DNA of 26,363 bases. Source: a virus. This document shows positions 6,246 through 13,845 of this stretch, piece by piece; position 1 is the first letter of the stretch, and every line of letters begins with the position of its first letter. Below the pieces are notes generated by a model that ran no database searches, had not been told where the DNA came from, and saw only the letters and a program-made list of their open reading frames with translations. The stretch covers positions 1 through 26,363 of the IMG/VR virus record IMGVR_UViG_3300045008_000161, one strand, 5' to 3'. The translations under genes and the position numbers were made by a program.

Positions 6246-6811
6246 CTGACCACGCCGCCGAGTTGCGCTCCATCCGCCGGTCGCTTGACAGCCGATCCCG
6301 TGCGCTCGTATCCTGTGTTCGGCGCGTACCCGGTCGCGCCAACGCGCTGTCAGCACGGCCCCAAGAACGGGCACAAGTGGCCGGGCGGTTCGTGAATGAC
6401 AAGTGGCGGCGGTGCGGTGCGACGGTGCTGCGGCAACTCGGGCGATGGTGCGCCCGAGGCCGTCGCGTCTGCTTGCGGGGGGAGGTCCGAAACAGGACGC
6501 CGGACACGACTCACCGCCTTGCGTTCACGGGCGACATGCGCTCGACTGACCTGCCACGAGGGCGGAACGGCCGCGTTCCACACCACAGCCCCGTAAGAGA
6601 GCAGGCTACAGGAGAACATGGGTTTCGGCAGGAGCTCGCCTCCGGGGGCGGGCGGAGTAGGGCGTCCTCTGCCCCGCCCTCAGCGACGACACGGCGCGAC
6701 ACCAACGCGCACGCCGTCGCCCCCTGGAGGGGAGTCCTTGCCGAGACGCTCTCTCTCGACCCGCGCCTTGATCCCACGTCGTGCGAGCCGCGGATAGGCG
6801 CCCATGGCTGA
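6242..6811 (+). CDS. hypothetical protein, possibly frame-disrupted
   Basis: A 189-codon frame whose ATG overlaps the methyltransferase stop (ATGA at 6242-6245) and whose stop overlaps the next start. The start geometry and G/C-rich third positions favour coding, but the translation is Arg-rich and matches nothing I know. Within 6285-6395 another frame (0) reads DPVRSYPVFGAYPVAP then CQHGPKNGHKWPGG, more protein-like and ending just where the annotated frame resumes with VNDKWRRCGAT. Together these would resemble a small Cys/His zinc module, so the locus may be a decayed gene or contain two compensating frameshifts. Treat the product as uncertain. Confidence 0.4.
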   Translation: MTDHAAELRSIRRSLDSRSRALVSCVRRVPGRANALSARPQERAQVAGRFVNDKWRRCGATVLRQLGRWCARGRRVCLRGEVRNRTPDTTHRLAFTGDMRSTDLPRGRNGRVPHHSPVREQATGEHGFRQELASGGGRSRASSAPPSATTRRDTNAHAVAPWRGVLAETLSLDPRLDPTSCEPRIGAHG

Positions 6812-7379
6812 GAAGCTGACACCCGCCCGGATAGAGGAAATGTTCGCGGCCTACTGCGAACACCCCACCATGGAACATGTCCGCCGAGCATGCAAGGTCA
6901 ACGAGAACACGGTCCGCAAGTACATTCTCCATGGCGACCCTTCTCGCGGCATCGAGCCGCTCATAGTGCGACTGCGGCGATTCACCGCAGCAGGCCAGCG
7001 CGCGACGGAAGACCGGCTACTCAAGGCCAAGGACCGCGCTCTGCTGCTGATCGATGCACTGGTCAGCAAGATTATACAGCGCGTCTCGGGCGTGAAGGAG
7101 GGCGGCGTCTGGAAGGTGGAGCCGCTTGACCCGAGGGATATTGAGCCGTCTGACCTCGTGCCCATGATCGACAAGCTCATGCGGCTGTATGCGTTCCTCC
7201 ACGGCGAGCCAGACCAGCGAGTGGCCTTGCAGGCGGACACTCCGGAGGCACGCGAACGGCGCTGGCTTGCGCTCCAGGAGCGGCTCGACTCCTTGCCTCC
7301 CCACGTGCGGGAGCGGGCCAAGGAGCGGCTGCGGCTCATCGTGGGGGGCGCGCCCGAGGCGACGGAGAAGACAGCATGA
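6804..7379 (+). CDS. helix-turn-helix protein, candidate small terminase subunit
   Basis: A 191-residue protein starting at ATG 6804. Residues 8-45 (EEMFAAYCEHPTMEHVRRAC then VNENTVRKYI) form a typical HTH that reads as 'response to missing partners' in small terminases (TerS) and related DNA-binding phage proteins. A central helical stretch (about 55-95) and a charged C-terminal helix (about 140-180) could drive ring assembly. It lies about 1.3 kb upstream of the large terminase with three genes between, a common relaxed arrangement. TerS would recognise the packaging site and regulate the motor. A transcription regulator remains possible. It overlaps the PP-loop gene by ATGA. Confidence 0.6.
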   Translation: MAEKLTPARIEEMFAAYCEHPTMEHVRRACKVNENTVRKYILHGDPSRGIEPLIVRLRRFTAAGQRATEDRLLKAKDRALLLIDALVSKIIQRVSGVKEGGVWKVEPLDPRDIEPSDLVPMIDKLMRLYAFLHGEPDQRVALQADTPEARERRWLALQERLDSLPPHVRERAKERLRLIVGGAPEATEKTA

Positions 7380-8083
7380 ACCTCGCGCCGCAATGGCCGA
7401 CTGGCCTAGAAGTCGCGCGACAGGTGCGAACGGAAACACCGCGGACCCTGCTGGCCTTCTCCTGCGGCAAGGACTCGCTCGCGGCGTGGTTGGTGCTTCG
7501 CCCCGTCTTCGACGAGGTGATCCCGTTCTACAAGTACCTGGTGCCCGACCTGGAGTTCGTCGAAGAGGGACTGCACTACTATGAGCAGTTCTTTCGTTGT
7601 CACATTATCCGCGTTCCGCACCCATCCCTGTATCGGATGCTCCGCAACCGAGTGTTTCAGCCGCCGGAGCGCGGCCCGATCATCGCGGCGTGCCGCTTGG
7701 CGCGGTTCTCGGATGACGACGTGCGGGACGACGTGGCGGAAGACGTGGGCCTGTCTGTCTCCCCGTGGAACGCGGTCGGGACTCGGGCCTGCGACAATAT
7801 ACAGCGCCGCATGGCGTTCACGAAGTACGGCCCGATTCGGCGAAAGAAGCACACGTACTTCCCGGTGTGGGACATGAACAAGGCGGCGGTAGTGGACCTG
7901 ATTCACCGCTGCGGAACGAGGCTTCCGGCCGAGTACCGCATCTTCGGCCGGAGCTTCGACGGGCTCGACTTTCGTTTCCTCTACGGCATCAAGCAGTGGT
8001 ATCCACGAGATTATGCTCGCATCCTGGAGTGGTTCCCGATGGCAGACCTGGAGGTGTTTCGCTATGAGTGCTCCCGACGCTGA
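7376..8083 (+). CDS. PP-loop ATPase, phosphoadenosine-phosphosulfate reductase-like
   Basis: A 235-residue protein in the adenine-nucleotide alpha-hydrolase superfamily. FSCGKDSLAAW (Ser29 to Ser34) is the SGGKDS PP-loop that grips ATP pyrophosphate. The strand FDEVIPFYKYLVPDLEF and helix HYYEQFF follow as in PAPS reductases and DndC/IbrA-like phage proteins. The centre (about 130-165) has Arg/Lys-rich CDNIQRRMAFTKYG and the C-terminal part (RIFGRSFDGLDFRFLYGI) is typical of the phage subfamily. A cysteine needed for classic PAPS reduction is not obvious, so nucleic-acid or nucleotide modification is more likely than sulfate assimilation. A ParB-like protein lies upstream, as in IbrA/IbrB-type pairs. 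The start is set by ATGA overlap. Confidence 0.8.
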   Translation: MNLAPQWPTGLEVARQVRTETPRTLLAFSCGKDSLAAWLVLRPVFDEVIPFYKYLVPDLEFVEEGLHYYEQFFRCHIIRVPHPSLYRMLRNRVFQPPERGPIIAACRLARFSDDDVRDDVAEDVGLSVSPWNAVGTRACDNIQRRMAFTKYGPIRRKKHTYFPVWDMNKAAVVDLIHRCGTRLPAEYRIFGRSFDGLDFRFLYGIKQWYPRDYARILEWFPMADLEVFRYECSRR

Positions 8084-8537
8084 CCCTGACATCGAGGCAT
8101 TGCGTCGTCTCGGCAACGATGCGGCGCTCGCGGCATTGGCACAGACCGACTTTGGCTCCGACGATGGAGCGGTGGTTCTGGCGCCCGCGCGACCAGATCC
8201 TCTCGCGGGAGTGGTCCGGACCAACAACACGGAGGCCGATTGCAAGGCGGAGCTGAATGCCGTGCAGCGGGCATTCGCCGAACGCCGAGCGCAGGACATC
8301 CGGCGATTCGTGGCGGCAACGGATTCCGAGTATTGGTGCTGCTTGTGCTTTCAGTCGCGCGAGCAGAAAGAGGCGTTCTTGTGCGCGAAAGGCTGGTGTG
8401 GGGACAAGTACCTCGACGGCCTGACCGTGGCGAGACAGGAAGGGATTGCCCTTCCGGAGGCGAGCATTCGATTCTTGACAAGCAAGCCCGATGCGGCGTC
8501 GAATGATCTTGCGCTTCCATTGAGGCGGCAGGAGTAG
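8064..8537 (+). CDS. conserved phage hypothetical protein
   Basis: A 157-residue protein. ATG 8064 is favoured by GGAGGTG seven bases upstream, although it lies 20 nt inside the PP-loop gene. The C-terminal half contains DSEYWCCLCFQSREQKEAFL, then GDKYLDGLTVARQEGI, a pattern I associate with small proteins found near terminases in many tailed phages: the 'YLDG ... VA ... GI' segment is characteristic. The N-terminus is acidic and Ala-rich. Function is unknown. Three cysteines cluster around residues 92-95 and 108-113. Confidence 0.75.
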   Translation: MSAPDADPDIEALRRLGNDAALAALAQTDFGSDDGAVVLAPARPDPLAGVVRTNNTEADCKAELNAVQRAFAERRAQDIRRFVAATDSEYWCCLCFQSREQKEAFLCAKGWCGDKYLDGLTVARQEGIALPEASIRFLTSKPDAASNDLALPLRRQE

Positions 8538-8541
8538 AGCG

Positions 8542-8670
8542 ATGGCCAAGAAGACATCAAGCGGCAAGGGCGGCAAGGGCGGCAAGGGCGGCAAGGGCGG
8601 CAAGGGCGGCAAGGGCGGCAAGGGCGGAGGCGCGAGGGCGGCGGCGGGCGCGCGCAGTTCCGGGACCTGA
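8542..8670 (+). CDS. 42-residue Gly/Lys-repeat peptide
   Basis: ATG 8542, behind GGAG, encodes a seven-residue lead (MAKKTSS), seven copies of Gly-Lys-Gly, and an Ala/Gly/Arg-rich tail. It is a strongly basic, disordered peptide that would bind DNA, RNA or an acidic surface. It lies 4 nt after the preceding gene and 34 nt before the large terminase, so it is probably co-expressed with packaging genes. The repeat is in frame, so copy-number change by slippage would alter length without breaking the frame. Expression is inferred from the start context. Confidence 0.5.
   Translation: MAKKTSSGKGGKGGKGGKGGKGGKGGKGGGARAAAGARSSGT
8563..8625 (+). repeat. 9-bp tandem repeat, seven exact copies
   Basis: Seven perfect head-to-tail copies of GGCAAGGGC, each coding Gly-Lys-Gly inside the 42-residue peptide. 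Perfect identity at DNA level, including wobble bases, points to recent slippage expansion. The unit is far too short, and lacks spacers, for a CRISPR array. Confidence 0.97.
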
Positions 8671-8704
8671 GCCACTCCGCTCTCTGCCCATAGGGGCCTG
8701 ATCC

Positions 8705-10246
8705 ATGGCCCGCCGGCATCGTCTCAGGGGCTCCCCGCAAGAGAAGACGCAGTGGTGTGGCGAGTCCGACTTCCTCGCGGAGCACGAGGCCGTGCTGGCT
8801 GCGTGCGAGGACGAGGCAACCGAGGAGTCCCGCGACGACCTGGACGCACTCACGCAGTTCTGCTTCGCCGATCAGAAGAAGCGACCGTGGCGCAACGCGG
8901 ACTGTCATCGGCGCTGGCAAGCGCTCGTCTCCGCGCATCCGCGGTCAGTGATCCTGGCGCCCATCGAGCACGCGAAGACGGAGCAGCTCGCCATTGCCCG
9001 GACGCTCTGGGAACTCGGCCGAAACCCGAACCTGCGGGCCGGCCTGTGCTGCAACACGTACTCCCAGGCGGCCAAGGTGCTCGGAGCAATCCGGGACCAC
9101 GTGGCGCGCAACGAGAAGCTCCGGCGCGTGTTCCCGTCTCTCCGGCCCGGCGAGCCGTGGACAGGCAGTGCAATCAATCTGGCCGGCCGCGCCGTGGGCA
9201 TCAAGGACTACAGCATCCAGGCGTTCGGCGTCCACGGCTCCGTGCTCGGGACCCGGCTCGACTGGCTCGTGATGGACGACGTGTGTGACTACGAGAACAC
9301 GCGCACACCGGCCGGACGCGCGGACGCCGTGGGCTGGATCAAGGCCACGCTCCTGGGGCGACTCACGGCCGACGCACGCGCCGTTCTGATCGGCACGTCC
9401 TGGCATCCCGACGACGTGCCGCACACGTTCATGCGCGAGGGCTGGCCCGCCATTGTGGACAGAGCCATCGTCGCGGACGGCACGCCGCTCTGGCCCGAGC
9501 AGTGGCCGCTCGCCCGCCTGGAGGCCAAGCGGCAGGAGATCGGCAGTTGGGAGTTCGCGCGGCAACTCCTGAACGAGCCGCACGACGAAGCAACATCGCG
9601 GGTCAAGCGCGCGTGGATCGATGCTGCGCTGCACAAGGGGACGCGGACTTCGGACGGTCGCGGCGGGGTTGCGCTGTCCGCGGTGGACCTCAAGCGCGAG
9701 GGCGACGGCGACGGGCTCATCCTCGTGGGCATGGACCTGGCCGCGTCGCGTCGCGCCGCGGCGGACGACGCGGCGATGGTGTCGCTCCTGGTACGGCGCA
9801 ATCGTACCCGGCGTCTGCTCTGCGTCGAGGGAGGCAAGTGGACCGCGCCGGAAATGGTGCAGCGGATCGCGGACCACAACGCCCGCTACAGCCCGATCTT
9901 CTGGGTCGAGAACAACGCGACGCAGGATTTGCTTTTGCAGACCGCGCGCTGGCTCACGACAGCTCTGGTCCGGCCGCACACGACTGGCTCGGGCCAGGCG
10001 TCGTTGCAGTTCGAGTTCGAGAAGTTCGCCGTCGAGCTTGAACAGGGCCTCTGGGAGATCCCAAGCATCAACGGGCAACCCGCGAGCGGAGAGGTCGCGA
10101 AGCTCATCCAGGACATCCTCTACTATGCGCCGGACAAGCATATGGGCGACCGCCTTGCCGCCCTTCTCATCGCGCGGGCTCACGCCGACGAGAACTTCGG
10201 GGCCGTGATCCCCATCGGTGCAAGCCAGCTCATGGGGCGGTGGTGA
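8705..10246 (+). CDS. terL: large terminase subunit (TerL)
   Basis: The packaging motor and headful or site-specific nuclease of tailed phages. The 513-residue protein has an N-terminal ATPase: the deviant Walker A APIEHAKTE (Ala85 to Glu93, Lys91 for phosphate contact), adenine-binding aromatic region before it, Walker B DWLVMDDV (Asp191/Asp192), and motif C LIGTSWHPDD. The C-terminal RNase H-like nuclease shows GMDLA (Asp344), a middle VENNATQDLL, and MGDRLAALLIA (Asp482). Length is normal for the family. ATG 8705 follows AGGGGCC. The spacing to the next gene holds a promoter-like element, so this may end a transcription unit. Confidence 0.95.
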   Translation: MARRHRLRGSPQEKTQWCGESDFLAEHEAVLAACEDEATEESRDDLDALTQFCFADQKKRPWRNADCHRRWQALVSAHPRSVILAPIEHAKTEQLAIARTLWELGRNPNLRAGLCCNTYSQAAKVLGAIRDHVARNEKLRRVFPSLRPGEPWTGSAINLAGRAVGIKDYSIQAFGVHGSVLGTRLDWLVMDDVCDYENTRTPAGRADAVGWIKATLLGRLTADARAVLIGTSWHPDDVPHTFMREGWPAIVDRAIVADGTPLWPEQWPLARLEAKRQEIGSWEFARQLLNEPHDEATSRVKRAWIDAALHKGTRTSDGRGGVALSAVDLKREGDGDGLILVGMDLAASRRAAADDAAMVSLLVRRNRTRRLLCVEGGKWTAPEMVQRIADHNARYSPIFWVENNATQDLLLQTARWLTTALVRPHTTGSGQASLQFEFEKFAVELEQGLWEIPSINGQPASGEVAKLIQDILYYAPDKHMGDRLAALLIARAHADENFGAVIPIGASQLMGRW

Positions 10247-10253
10247 AGAGCGC

Positions 10254-10283
10254 TTGACAAGCGTTCCGGCAAGCATGTAGCCT
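10254..10283 (+). promoter_or_regulatory. sigma70-like promoter, possibly giving a leaderless mRNA
   Basis: In the 44-nt gap after terL, a perfect TTGACA (10254-10259) is followed after 18 nt by TAGCCT (10278-10283). The ATG of the next gene lies only seven bases past the -10-like box and has no Shine-Dalgarno, so transcription would begin at or beside the start codon. The -10 match is modest. A second CTTGACAA element at 14889 looks similar. Confidence 0.45.
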
Positions 10284-10290
10284 CCTCGGC

Positions 10291-10494
10291 ATGGCGGGCC
10301 GCACCCATCATGTCTTGCCATTAGAGATTCAAGGCGGTCCGCCCCTTACTGTCACTGACCTCGCCCGCATGGGCGGCTTGGCCGCCGCGCGCAAGGCCAC
10401 GCCGAAGCAGCGGAGCGAGCGAGCGCACAAGGCAGCAAGGGCAAGGTGGGGAGCAACGGAGCGGCCGAGACCAAGGGGCAAGAACGAAGTATGA
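10291..10494 (+). CDS. small basic protein with GG-x-A-x-A ... KAARARWG motif
   Basis: A 67-residue protein from ATG 10291. The C-terminal half reads MGGLAAARKATPKQRSERAH then KAARARWG, a short basic helix motif found at the ends of many small bacterial and phage proteins and thought to bind nucleic acid. The N-terminal part is less distinctive; a start at ATG 10369 would keep only the motif. There is no ribosome site before 10291, consistent with leaderless initiation from the promoter at 10254. Its stop overlaps the first glycosyltransferase (ATGA), placing it as first gene of the accessory cassette. Confidence 0.6.
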   Translation: MAGRTHHVLPLEIQGGPPLTVTDLARMGGLAAARKATPKQRSERAHKAARARWGATERPRPRGKNEV

Positions 10495-11609
10495 CCGGCC
10501 GCCTCTGGTTTGCCTGTCTCTCACTTGGGCTCGGCGGTGCTGACCGCGCGGCCATGGGGTGGATCAACGCGCTGGCCGATGCGGGCGTGCGGATCGCGGT
10601 CCTGGTCTGCCATCCGGGCGGCATCTTCGAGCGCATGCTGCGGCCGTCCGTGCGGGTCATTGACGCGCGCGGACTGACGACCGCGTGGCTTGCGTGCCAC
10701 CTGGAGCCTGAAGATGCGTTTGTCTGCGACATCGCGGAGCCGCTTATCCCGCTTCTGCCGCGCGCTCGGCCGCTCGTGCGGCACATGTCCTGCGTCCTGC
10801 ACTCGCTCGGCACCTGGTCGCGGCGGTTCCTCACTCCAGATCTGCTGCCTCTCTGGGATCGCGTCGTGGTCATCGCCGAGCACGAGGTCTCCGAGGCCAT
10901 CGCCGCAGGCGTGCCGAGCCAGTGCGTCGTCTGCGTCCGCAACCGCTTCGACGCGGCGGAGTTCGCGGCCCTCAGTCAGGCGGCGGCGCGCGTTGCCCTG
11001 GGCCTGCCCGCTCGCGGCTTCATCGTAGGGTATGCAGGTCGGGCCTGTTGGGGCAAGCGCGTGGTCACGCTCGTAGCGGCGGTCGAGATCTTGCGGCGTC
11101 TCGGGCTCGACGCTCACCTGGCCCTGGCCGGGCTCGTAGACGAGCGCCAGGCGCCCGAGTTCGTCCGCTACTGGTCCGACTGTCGAGACTCGATGCGCAC
11201 CCTCGCCCGCAATCTGGGCATCGCGGATCGCGTACATGAGCTTCCGCCGACCGCGGACATGCGCCCGTTCTATTCGGCCTGCGACGCGACCTTGCTGCTC
11301 TCGTTCGCGGAGGGCTCGCCTTGCATGGTCTGGGAGTCTCTCGCCGCCGGCGTGCCTGTGGTTTCGACGCACGTGGGCGACGTGCGGAATGTGGCGACGC
11401 CAGAGACGGGAAGTTTCGTCCTGCCAGACCTTGGCGATCTGGCGACCGTGGCGGCTGGCGCGCTCAACTCAATCGCGACGCGAGCACCGGCGATCCGCGA
11501 GCGCTGTCGCCAGGCGGCCGTGCGTCGCGTCCGCGACCTCGCGGACGTTGACCGCTGGCAACGAGAGGATCTGCCGCGCATGATCGAGGCGTTGACAGGA
11601 GGAACATGA
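10491..11609 (+). CDS. glycosyltransferase, GT4-like (GT-B fold)
   Basis: Moves a sugar from a nucleotide-sugar donor to an acceptor. The 372-residue protein starts at ATG 10491 (ATGA overlap). The N-terminal Rossmann half has LGLGGADRAAMGWINALADA, the glycine-rich acceptor-domain loop of GT4 enzymes. The C-terminal half begins at GYAGRACWGKRV (the usual G-R-x-x-x-x-K-G/R region), followed by LALAGL, VHELPPTADMRPFYSACD, and FAEGSPCMVWESLAAGVPVV, the EGxxxxxxE donor-sugar motif with Glu-Gly and Glu. All key pieces are present at normal length. No membrane anchor is seen, so it acts in the cytoplasm. The acceptor could be a virion protein, modified DNA base or host surface glycan; context does not decide. 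Confidence 0.87.
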   Translation: MTGRLWFACLSLGLGGADRAAMGWINALADAGVRIAVLVCHPGGIFERMLRPSVRVIDARGLTTAWLACHLEPEDAFVCDIAEPLIPLLPRARPLVRHMSCVLHSLGTWSRRFLTPDLLPLWDRVVVIAEHEVSEAIAAGVPSQCVVCVRNRFDAAEFAALSQAAARVALGLPARGFIVGYAGRACWGKRVVTLVAAVEILRRLGLDAHLALAGLVDERQAPEFVRYWSDCRDSMRTLARNLGIADRVHELPPTADMRPFYSACDATLLLSFAEGSPCMVWESLAAGVPVVSTHVGDVRNVATPETGSFVLPDLGDLATVAAGALNSIATRAPAIRERCRQAAVRRVRDLADVDRWQREDLPRMIEALTGGT

Positions 11610-12535
11610 AGGCTGTCTTCGTCGTTGACGTGCCAGGATGGGCGCTGGATTCGTTCGCGCGCCGGGTGATTCCGCACCTGGGGCGCGGCATCGAGGCGAG
11701 CACGCACTACTTGATCCCATCGCTTGCGGCGCTGCGAGAAGGCCACCAGCCCAACTATGCGGGCATGCCGCACGCGGACGTGGTCTACTGCACGTCCTGG
11801 TGGTTTCTGGCCGAGCTGCATCAGCGCGGGCTCGCGCGGCCCGGCTGCAAGTATCTCGCGGACGTAGTGGATGACTACTCCTGGCACAACCGCGAGCCAT
11901 TCGCCTTTGCCCTGGCCCTGGCGGACGGGTTGCTCACGCAGTCGATTCGATTTCTGGTCGTGCGGCCCGATGCCGTGTTCCATCCGTTCCCGTCCGACCC
12001 TGTGCACCCGAAGCGGGAGCGGGTCGTGACGCCCCATGAGGGCCTGCGCGTCGGCATGATCAGCAACGGCTGGTCTCATAACGCGCTGGATCACAAGGGC
12101 GTGGGCGTGATGCGCGAGGCCATCACGACGGCGCGCGATATGGGCGTGGCCGTCACGCTCGAAGTCGCGGGTCTTGACATACTCCTGCGGCCCGAGGACA
12201 TGCCAGCGTGGTACGACTCGCTGGACGTGTTCGCGTCGCTCTCATTGCACGAGGGCTTTTCCGCGGCGGTCGTGGACGCGGCGGCCCTGGGCTGCCCGAT
12301 CCTGTCATGCGGGGCATCACCAGCGCGGCCCTTCATGGGCCATGGCGGAGAGGACGGCGCCTACATTGCCGAGACGCGCCAGGCGGATGACCTGGCCTGT
12401 AGGCTCCGGGCTCTTGCGGAGGAACCGCGCGAGGCCCTGGACAAGCGAGCAGAAGTGGCCCGCGAACTCGCGCGCGGCTGGTCAGCCGTCCATGTAGGCG
12501 GGCTGATCGGTACGATCATGAGGGGGCTGGAGTGA
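11606..12535 (+). CDS. second glycosyltransferase-like protein (GT-B, GT4-like)
   Basis: A 309-residue protein whose ATG 11606 overlaps the first glycosyltransferase stop, with AGGAGG upstream. The N-terminal half is short: VVDVPGWALDSFARRVIPHL, VVYCTSWW, and KYLADVVDDYSW. The C-terminal half resembles GT4 enzymes: RVGMISNGW as the first strand/loop, HKGVGVMREAI, then PAWYDSLDVFASLSLHEGFS and AAVVDAAALGCPILSC, matching 'Y-x-x-x-D-x-x-x-x-P-S-x-x-E-G-F' and 'E-A-x-A-x-G-x-P', although the second Glu is replaced by Asp. It is shorter than usual for the family. It likely works on the same substrate as its neighbour, in a chain-building or branching step. Confidence 0.8.
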   Translation: MKAVFVVDVPGWALDSFARRVIPHLGRGIEASTHYLIPSLAALREGHQPNYAGMPHADVVYCTSWWFLAELHQRGLARPGCKYLADVVDDYSWHNREPFAFALALADGLLTQSIRFLVVRPDAVFHPFPSDPVHPKRERVVTPHEGLRVGMISNGWSHNALDHKGVGVMREAITTARDMGVAVTLEVAGLDILLRPEDMPAWYDSLDVFASLSLHEGFSAAVVDAAALGCPILSCGASPARPFMGHGGEDGAYIAETRQADDLACRLRALAEEPREALDKRAEVARELARGWSAVHVGGLIGTIMRGLE

Positions 12536-13200
12536 CGGACCGCCCGCTCCTCTCCGTTGGCTGTGTGGGCCTGCCGTGGGCCGCGACGCATCCGTGTGTG
12601 GCGACGCAATATCTCCGCTCTGACGTGGTGCGCGCGCTCGTATCAGGCGACCGGGACTGCGCAGAGCGATACGCGGCCGCCTGTGATGCGCTGCGCTCGT
12701 TCGGTTTCTCGTACTTCGGCGATCTGCCCGCGGAATCGGAGCACATAGGCGCCGTCCTTTGGTCTCCGTTTGCGGACGCGATGTATCACTACTACGACGT
12801 GGACGGCGTCCCCATCCGGCCGGAGGGCGCGCCATGGGAGACGCCGGACTGGAAGGGCTTCCGCGCTCGATATCCGGGCCTGCCGCAGCGTTCCGTCGAG
12901 GATGTCCGCGCGGACTGGCTCGCGGTCCACCACGCACTGCAAGTAAGCGGAGGTCGTGGCGGCATCGTGCTCTACCATTCGGGGCGATACCGCGTGCACG
13001 GCGAGAGCGAGTATCGGGCCAGGCTCATGGAGCACCAAGCCGAGATGGTGCATACGCTTGCGCCGCTCGGATGGCCGGTGTTCGCTGTTCCCTGGGACGC
13101 ACCGCCGCTCTCGCCGACGTGCTCCTGGGCGCACTACGATCAGGACTGGGCGCGACGCTTCGTTGGCAAGGCCGTCGCGGCCCTGAAGAGAGGTGCCTGA
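12532..13200 (+). CDS. unknown protein of the glycan cassette
   Basis: A 222-residue protein from GTG 12532 (GTGA overlap, AGGGGG-like purines upstream). It is rich in Trp, Tyr and His: DAMYHYYDVDGVPIRPEG, WETPDWKGFRARYP, IVLYHSGRYRVHGESEYRAR and LGWPVFAVPWDAPP. Aromatic residues of this kind are common in carbohydrate-binding or sugar-processing proteins, and LGWPVFAVPW could be a barrel strand, but no known catalytic motif is visible. It sits between glycosyltransferases and methyltransferases and its stop shares a base with the next start (TGATG), so it is probably translated with them. Function unknown. Confidence 0.7.
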   Translation: MTDRPLLSVGCVGLPWAATHPCVATQYLRSDVVRALVSGDRDCAERYAAACDALRSFGFSYFGDLPAESEHIGAVLWSPFADAMYHYYDVDGVPIRPEGAPWETPDWKGFRARYPGLPQRSVEDVRADWLAVHHALQVSGGRGGIVLYHSGRYRVHGESEYRARLMEHQAEMVHTLAPLGWPVFAVPWDAPPLSPTCSWAHYDQDWARRFVGKAVAALKRGA

Positions 13201-13841
13201 TGGACTTCGGCGCGACATGGAATCGGCTCCACGCGGAGCACGGACGCAAGGCCATTGACGGCGGGGCGAACGCCACGGACGAACAGTATTGGCTCTCGGG
13301 CGTGGCTTCGGCGGATATGGTCTGCGGCCTCGCCGGCCCGCCGCACGGCAAGGACCTGCTCGACTACGGCTGCGGCGACGGCCGTATCGCCAAGGCCGTG
13401 GCGCCTCGTTGCAAGTCGCTCGTCTGCGCCGACGCCTCGGCGGACATCCTCGCTCGCTGTGCCGCAAACGTCCCGACTGCGCGGTGTCTGCGCGTGGACT
13501 GGCCCCAGGACTTGCCCGCCGACATGACGTTCGACATCATCTACTCCATGGCCGTCTTCTATCACCTGTCGAACGTCCAGGGCTTCCGCGTCCTGACGGG
13601 CCTCTTCGCGCGACTGCGGCCAGGCGGCGTCATCGTTTTTGATCACTGCAATTTCTATCATAGTTACTATGTCTCCTTGCTCTCGCAGAAGGCCGAGGTG
13701 GGCGATTGGTCAGTTCCGTGGCCGTGGGTTCCAACCTCGGGCACGGAATGGCAGCACTTCGCCCTTGCCGTGCTCCATGCCCGAGCGGTGACGCGGCATA
13801 ATGCCGACGCGATGCAGCCCGTGATCGTCGTGTGGAAGTAG
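13200..13841 (+). CDS. class I SAM-dependent methyltransferase
   Basis: A 213-residue protein from ATG 13200, sharing one base with the upstream stop. DLLDYGCGDGRIAKAVA (about residues 50-66) is SAM-binding motif I, ADASADILARC follows as motif II, FDIIYSMAVFYHL as the post-II strand, and LRPGGVIVFDH as motif III. The fold is that of small-molecule or sugar methyltransferases (Methyltransf_11/25-like) rather than DNA enzymes, which would show DPPY or PC motifs. With the adjacent glycosyltransferases, O-methylation of a glycan is the simplest role. A short stretch near 13636-13680 uses unusually AT-ending codons. Confidence 0.85.
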   Translation: MDFGATWNRLHAEHGRKAIDGGANATDEQYWLSGVASADMVCGLAGPPHGKDLLDYGCGDGRIAKAVAPRCKSLVCADASADILARCAANVPTARCLRVDWPQDLPADMTFDIIYSMAVFYHLSNVQGFRVLTGLFARLRPGGVIVFDHCNFYHSYYVSLLSQKAEVGDWSVPWPWVPTSGTEWQHFALAVLHARAVTRHNADAMQPVIVVWK

Positions 13842-13845
13842 GACC

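Noticed and set aside
8563-8625. Short repeats considered as a CRISPR array
   Set aside because: Nine-base contiguous units with no spacers, coding Gly-Lys-Gly; not CRISPR.
8945-10321. 458-codon open frame on the - strand opposite the large terminase
   Set aside because: It mirrors a gene with clear terminase motifs; long antisense frames are expected in GC-rich coding DNA, and the translation is Arg/His/Pro-rich with no recognisable motif.
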